This document shows positions 5,616 to 6,608 of a stretch of DNA of 6,608 bases, piece by piece. The translations under genes and the position numbers were made by a program. Origin of the DNA: Hydrogenothermaceae bacterium (GTDB lineage: Bacteria > Aquificota > Aquificia > Aquificales > Hydrogenothermaceae); contig JALSPY010000293.1 in the NCBI GenBank assembly GCA_026985705.1, positions 1 to 6,608 of the forward strand, written 5' to 3'. Position 1 is the stretch's first letter, and the number at the start of each line of letters is the position of its first letter. The notes beneath the pieces are model-generated. The model was given only the letters and a program-made list of their open reading frames with translations. It ran no database searches and was not told the origin of the DNA.

Positions 5616-6485
5616 ATGTTTGAAGAAATAATAAAGGGATTTCTACACAAATTTTTCCTTTACTCAACTGAAGTTATTCCTTTCTTTTTTATTGCTTCAA
5701 TAATAGGGGCTTTAATTCAAACTTATTTAAGAATTAATATTATCAGAAAATTTATAAATCACAGAATTTTTTCTCCCATAATATCCGCATTATTTGGAGC
5801 ATCTGCTCCAGTTTGCTCCTGCTCTATGATACCTATTGCACAAACTATAAATTCCTTCTCTAGATACTACTCTCCTGTTATTGCATTTTTAGTTTCAGCT
5901 CCCGCTTTATCACCAGTTATATTCTTTTTAATGTTAGGTATGTTTAGTGTAGAGATTACAATCTATAGATTTTTATTTGGAATAGTTTTAGCCGTTATCG
6001 GCGGATTGATAGCAGATTTTTTCTTTAAAAAACCTAGAATGTTAGGTATTTTAACTTCAACACAAACAAGCAACAAAACAAATTTAGAGAGATTTAAAGA
6101 AAGTTTTAAAAGTATATTTATAGACACCGGAAAGTATGTTTTACTAGGCTTAGTTATAGCATCTTTTATTTCGGTTATAATTCCTCCAAATATTATCTCA
6201 AAGTTTGCAGATTTACCTTTCTCATACTTGTTAATAGCTGTCTTATCTATACCACTATATCTATCTGCAGGGGAAGAAGTCCCAATTGGAAAATCTCTGT
6301 TAGATTTAGGTCTTTCTCCGGGACAGGTTTTAACATTTATGTTTGCCGGTTCAGGAATATGTCTTCCAACTATAATGGCAACAATTAAATTCTTTCCTAA
6401 AAAGTTAGTCTATTACTATATCTTTATATGGTTGTTTGGTTCAATTATAGCGGGAATATCATATGATTTAGTATTTAAACTCTGA
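5616..6485 (+). CDS. COG0701/DUF318 (ArsP-like) family permease
   Basis: This 289-residue integral membrane protein fits the predicted permease family COG0701 (PF03773), some members of which (ArsP) export organoarsenicals. About eight hydrophobic segments are visible (roughly 15-37, 52-66, 84-108, 113-136, 171-190, 201-218, 235-258, 264-286), with a polar loop at 137-170. The first half has CSCSMIP (67-73) inside a membrane region, followed by SPVIAFLVSAPALSP (86-100). The second half repeats the pattern as GEEVPIGKSLLDLGLSPG (219-236), then FAGSGICLP (243-251), an internal pseudo-duplication. Cys67, Cys69 and Cys249 are the only cysteines, and a soft-metal or metalloid role is possible but unproven. 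Glu220 and Glu221 within a membrane motif are notable. AAGGAA lies 9 nt before the ATG. The 81-nt gap after trpE has an inverted repeat. No arsR or other resistance gene is adjacent, so the substrate cannot be inferred from context. Confidence 0.85.
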   Translation: MFEEIIKGFLHKFFLYSTEVIPFFFIASIIGALIQTYLRINIIRKFINHRIFSPIISALFGASAPVCSCSMIPIAQTINSFSRYYSPVIAFLVSAPALSPVIFFLMLGMFSVEITIYRFLFGIVLAVIGGLIADFFFKKPRMLGILTSTQTSNKTNLERFKESFKSIFIDTGKYVLLGLVIASFISVIIPPNIISKFADLPFSYLLIAVLSIPLYLSAGEEVPIGKSLLDLGLSPGQVLTFMFAGSGICLPTIMATIKFFPKKLVYYYIFIWLFGSIIAGISYDLVFKL

Positions 6486-6545
6486 TTTAATCGTAAATAA
6501 TTTCCCATTATCCTTTAGAAATATACATCTCATCTGTAATCAAAT

Positions 6546-6597
6546 CAGATAGAAAAGAAAAAGGAGATAAATACAAAGTTTCTCTTTATCTGTTTTC
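6546..6597 (+). terminator. Weak candidate terminator after the permease gene
   Basis: CAGATA (6546-6551) pairs with TATCTG (6587-6592). The inner bases 6552-6559 pair imperfectly with 6579-6586 (two G-T wobbles, two mismatches) around a loop of about 19 nt, and TTTTC follows. It lies about 60 nt past the permease stop. Stem quality and the short T run make this a low-confidence call. Confidence 0.25.
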
Positions 6598-6608
6598 AAA
6601 CTTTTTCT

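Noticed and set aside
5588..5623. 11-codon ORF starting at ATG 5588 and overlapping the permease start
   Set aside because: It has no ribosome site, is very short, and its only link to the permease gene is overlap, so it looks like chance.
6561..6567. AAGGAGA resembling a ribosome site for a plus-strand gene running off the right edge
   Set aside because: No ATG, GTG or TTG follows at a usable distance on the plus strand.
1..6608. Mobile element, CRISPR, tRNA, or a novel multi-gene system
   Set aside because: I saw no transposase or integrase motifs, terminal repeats, spaced direct repeats or tRNA-like cloverleaf. Genes and composition look uniform and housekeeping throughout.

Overview
This is an AT-rich window (by eye roughly two-thirds A+T) that looks like ordinary chromosomal housekeeping DNA from a Gram-negative-type bacterium. 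An outer-membrane-type lipoprotein of the CpoB/YbgF family and an undecaprenyl diphosphate synthase indicate a diderm with peptidoglycan. The lysine- and isoleucine-rich proteins, the short Obg lacking any C-terminal extension domain, and the scattered trp gene would suit a thermophilic member of the Aquificota such as the Hydrogenothermaceae. That placement is recognition by eye, not a search result.

Left part, minus strand (about 1-2132): a four-gene cluster reads leftward. It runs from a small two-helix membrane protein (1847-2059) to a CpoB/YbgF-like lipoprotein with TPRs (1049-1780), then uppS (334-1032), then a NUDIX hydrolase cut by the window edge (1-324). The last three genes are separated by only 16 and 9 nt. 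A good sigma70-like promoter at 2105-2132 can drive the cluster. The 66-nt gap before cpoB holds a 13-bp tandem repeat.

Right part, plus strand: a DUF3592-like membrane protein (2153-2668) diverges from the left cluster. It is followed by the ribosome-associated GTPase gene obg (2776-3813), which has its own clear promoter, then trpE (3960-5534) and a permease of the COG0701/DUF318 (ArsP-like) family (5616-6485). The gaps are 107, 146 and 81 nt, so these genes may be separate units or loosely linked. An 11-bp inverted repeat lies between trpE and the permease gene. The last 123 bp contain no convincing gene.

Functionally, uppS (lipid carrier for wall synthesis) and the CpoB-like protein (envelope/peptidoglycan coordination) form an envelope-related pair. 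NUDIX and Obg are nucleotide housekeeping and ribosome-assembly functions. TrpE commits chorismate to tryptophan. I see no sign of a mobile element, CRISPR array, toxin-antitoxin or defence system, and no evidence for a new multi-gene system. The points worth a second look are small: start-site corrections, AT-rich repeats, motif substitutions, and a coding-like antisense stretch at the right edge.
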